From: Phycisphaerae bacterium
GTDB lineage: Bacteria > Planctomycetota > Phycisphaerae > Sedimentisphaerales > SG8-4
Direction of reading: 5' to 3'
NCBI GenBank assembly: GCA_030603035.1
Contig: JAUVYQ010000162.1
Location: forward strand, 1 to 5,437
Length of the DNA: 5,437 nucleotides
Shown: in pieces, positions 5,167 through 5,437 of the stretch
How positions within the stretch are numbered: position 1 is the stretch's first letter
Layout of the letters: every line of letters starts with the position of its first letter
Notes under the pieces: model-generated
Told to the model about the DNA's origin: nothing
The model's database searches: none
Seen by the model: only the letters and a program-made list of their open reading frames with translations
Made by a program: the position numbers and the translations under genes

Positions 5167-5437
5167 ATTGGCTTTGTTTTGGGTTTGTTTTCCCCACGTC
5201 TGCAAAGTCGTTCATTTTCATAATCCTTTGTTAAATATAAGTTTACGTTCATTTTGGGCTTTTCGGAAATTGGCTTTGAATTGGGTTTGTTTTTTCGGAC
5301 TGCGAAATCATCTTTTTTTCTGTAATCCTTTGTTATAAGTGAGTTTACATTCATTTGTGCTTTTCGGGGATTGGCTTTGATTGGGTTTGTATTGGGTTTG
5401 TTTTTTCGGACTCTCCGCTGCCATTTATTTTCATAAT
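5167..5437. repeat. Tandem ~101-bp repeat, three units, the last cut by the window end
   Basis: The anchor ATTGGCTTTG occurs at 5167, 5269 and 5370, giving periods of 102 and 101 bases. Each unit continues with a (T)TGGGTTTGTTTT run and, later, TAATCCTTTGTTA, AGTTTAC and TTCATTT before CTTTTCGG closes the unit. Divergence is greatest in the middle of units. Unit 3 has an internal duplication of ATTGGGTTTG (5380-5389 and 5391-5400). On the minus strand the 102-base unit is 34 codons and reads as repeated MNVN..., KPIS-type peptides, which look like spurious translation of a repeat. A possible degenerate forerunner is TTTGAAATTGG at 5078, repeated at 5161. Confidence 0.75.

Larger units (their letters stand above)
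4778..5437. repeat. Gene-free, repeat-rich tail
   Basis: No supported gene occupies these 660 bases. The left part holds ATTCGATATTC twice (4846-4856 and 4892-4902), a TCCCGA/TCGGGA hairpin (4865-4870 with 4880-4885) and a C/T-rich run (about 4908-4937). A GC-rich palindrome follows at 4944-4965, then small stems such as GTCCC/GGGAC near 4998-5012 and GTGGC/GCCAC at 5048-5052 and 5057-5061. The right part is a ~101-bp tandem repeat. Reading frames open across it give low-complexity N/K/P/S peptides and are not believed to be genes. Confidence 0.7.

Noticed and set aside
4901..5354. Open frames on both strands of the repeat tail
   Set aside because: The peptides are low-complexity translations of palindromes and the ~101-bp repeat, with overlapping frames and no ribosome-binding sites.
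5167..5437. CRISPR array
   Set aside because: The units are ~101 bp, diverged throughout and lack a short exact repeat with unique spacers; no cas gene is present.

Overview
The window carries five confident protein genes, one plausible small ORF and long repeat-bearing spacers, at moderate GC. The organism is most likely a planctomycete, perhaps of the anaerobic Phycisphaerae/Sedimentisphaerales type. That is inferred from a very long signal peptidase I with a zinc-knuckle insert and an 'FANVDHQL' module, as I recall from planctomycete homologues. It also rests on the spacer debris: AAATTTCAGATTT tracts, a CACAAAGACA palindrome, ATTCGATATTC copies and a ~101-bp repeat whose reverse strand reads as N/K/P-rich pseudo-peptides. 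No marker gene here fixes the taxonomy.

Layout. The left part is on the minus strand. A membrane-anchored YbjQ-family protein (1876-2433) lies upstream of signal peptidase I, lepB (109-1656). Each has its own plausible sigma70-type promoter: TTGATA-17-TATGTT before the ybjQ-like gene and TTGACC-17-CATAAT before lepB. A gene-free divergent spacer of about 670 bases (2434-3104) follows. The right part is on the plus strand: a possible 51-residue leader ORF (3105-3260), an HU/IHF-family DNA-binding protein (3264-3575), a cold-shock protein (3719-3946) and an HNH endonuclease-family protein (4142-4777). From 4778 to the end I see no gene, only layered repeats and palindromes.

How the genes relate. 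They do not form an obvious pathway. LepB removes signal peptides at the membrane. The HU-like and cold-shock proteins are general nucleic-acid binders and sit next to each other. The HNH protein is of unknown role. I see no defence island, biosynthetic cluster, integrase, transposase or CRISPR array. The least ordinary part is the HU leader: a well-placed promoter after an AT-rich tract, a ~240-nt leader, a short ORF with a good ribosome-binding site ending 3 nt before the HU start, and a terminator-like hairpin inside it. Nearly the same hairpin (TCCGGCAnTTTGCCGG) recurs just before the HNH gene. This may be a shared control element or a small dispersed repeat.
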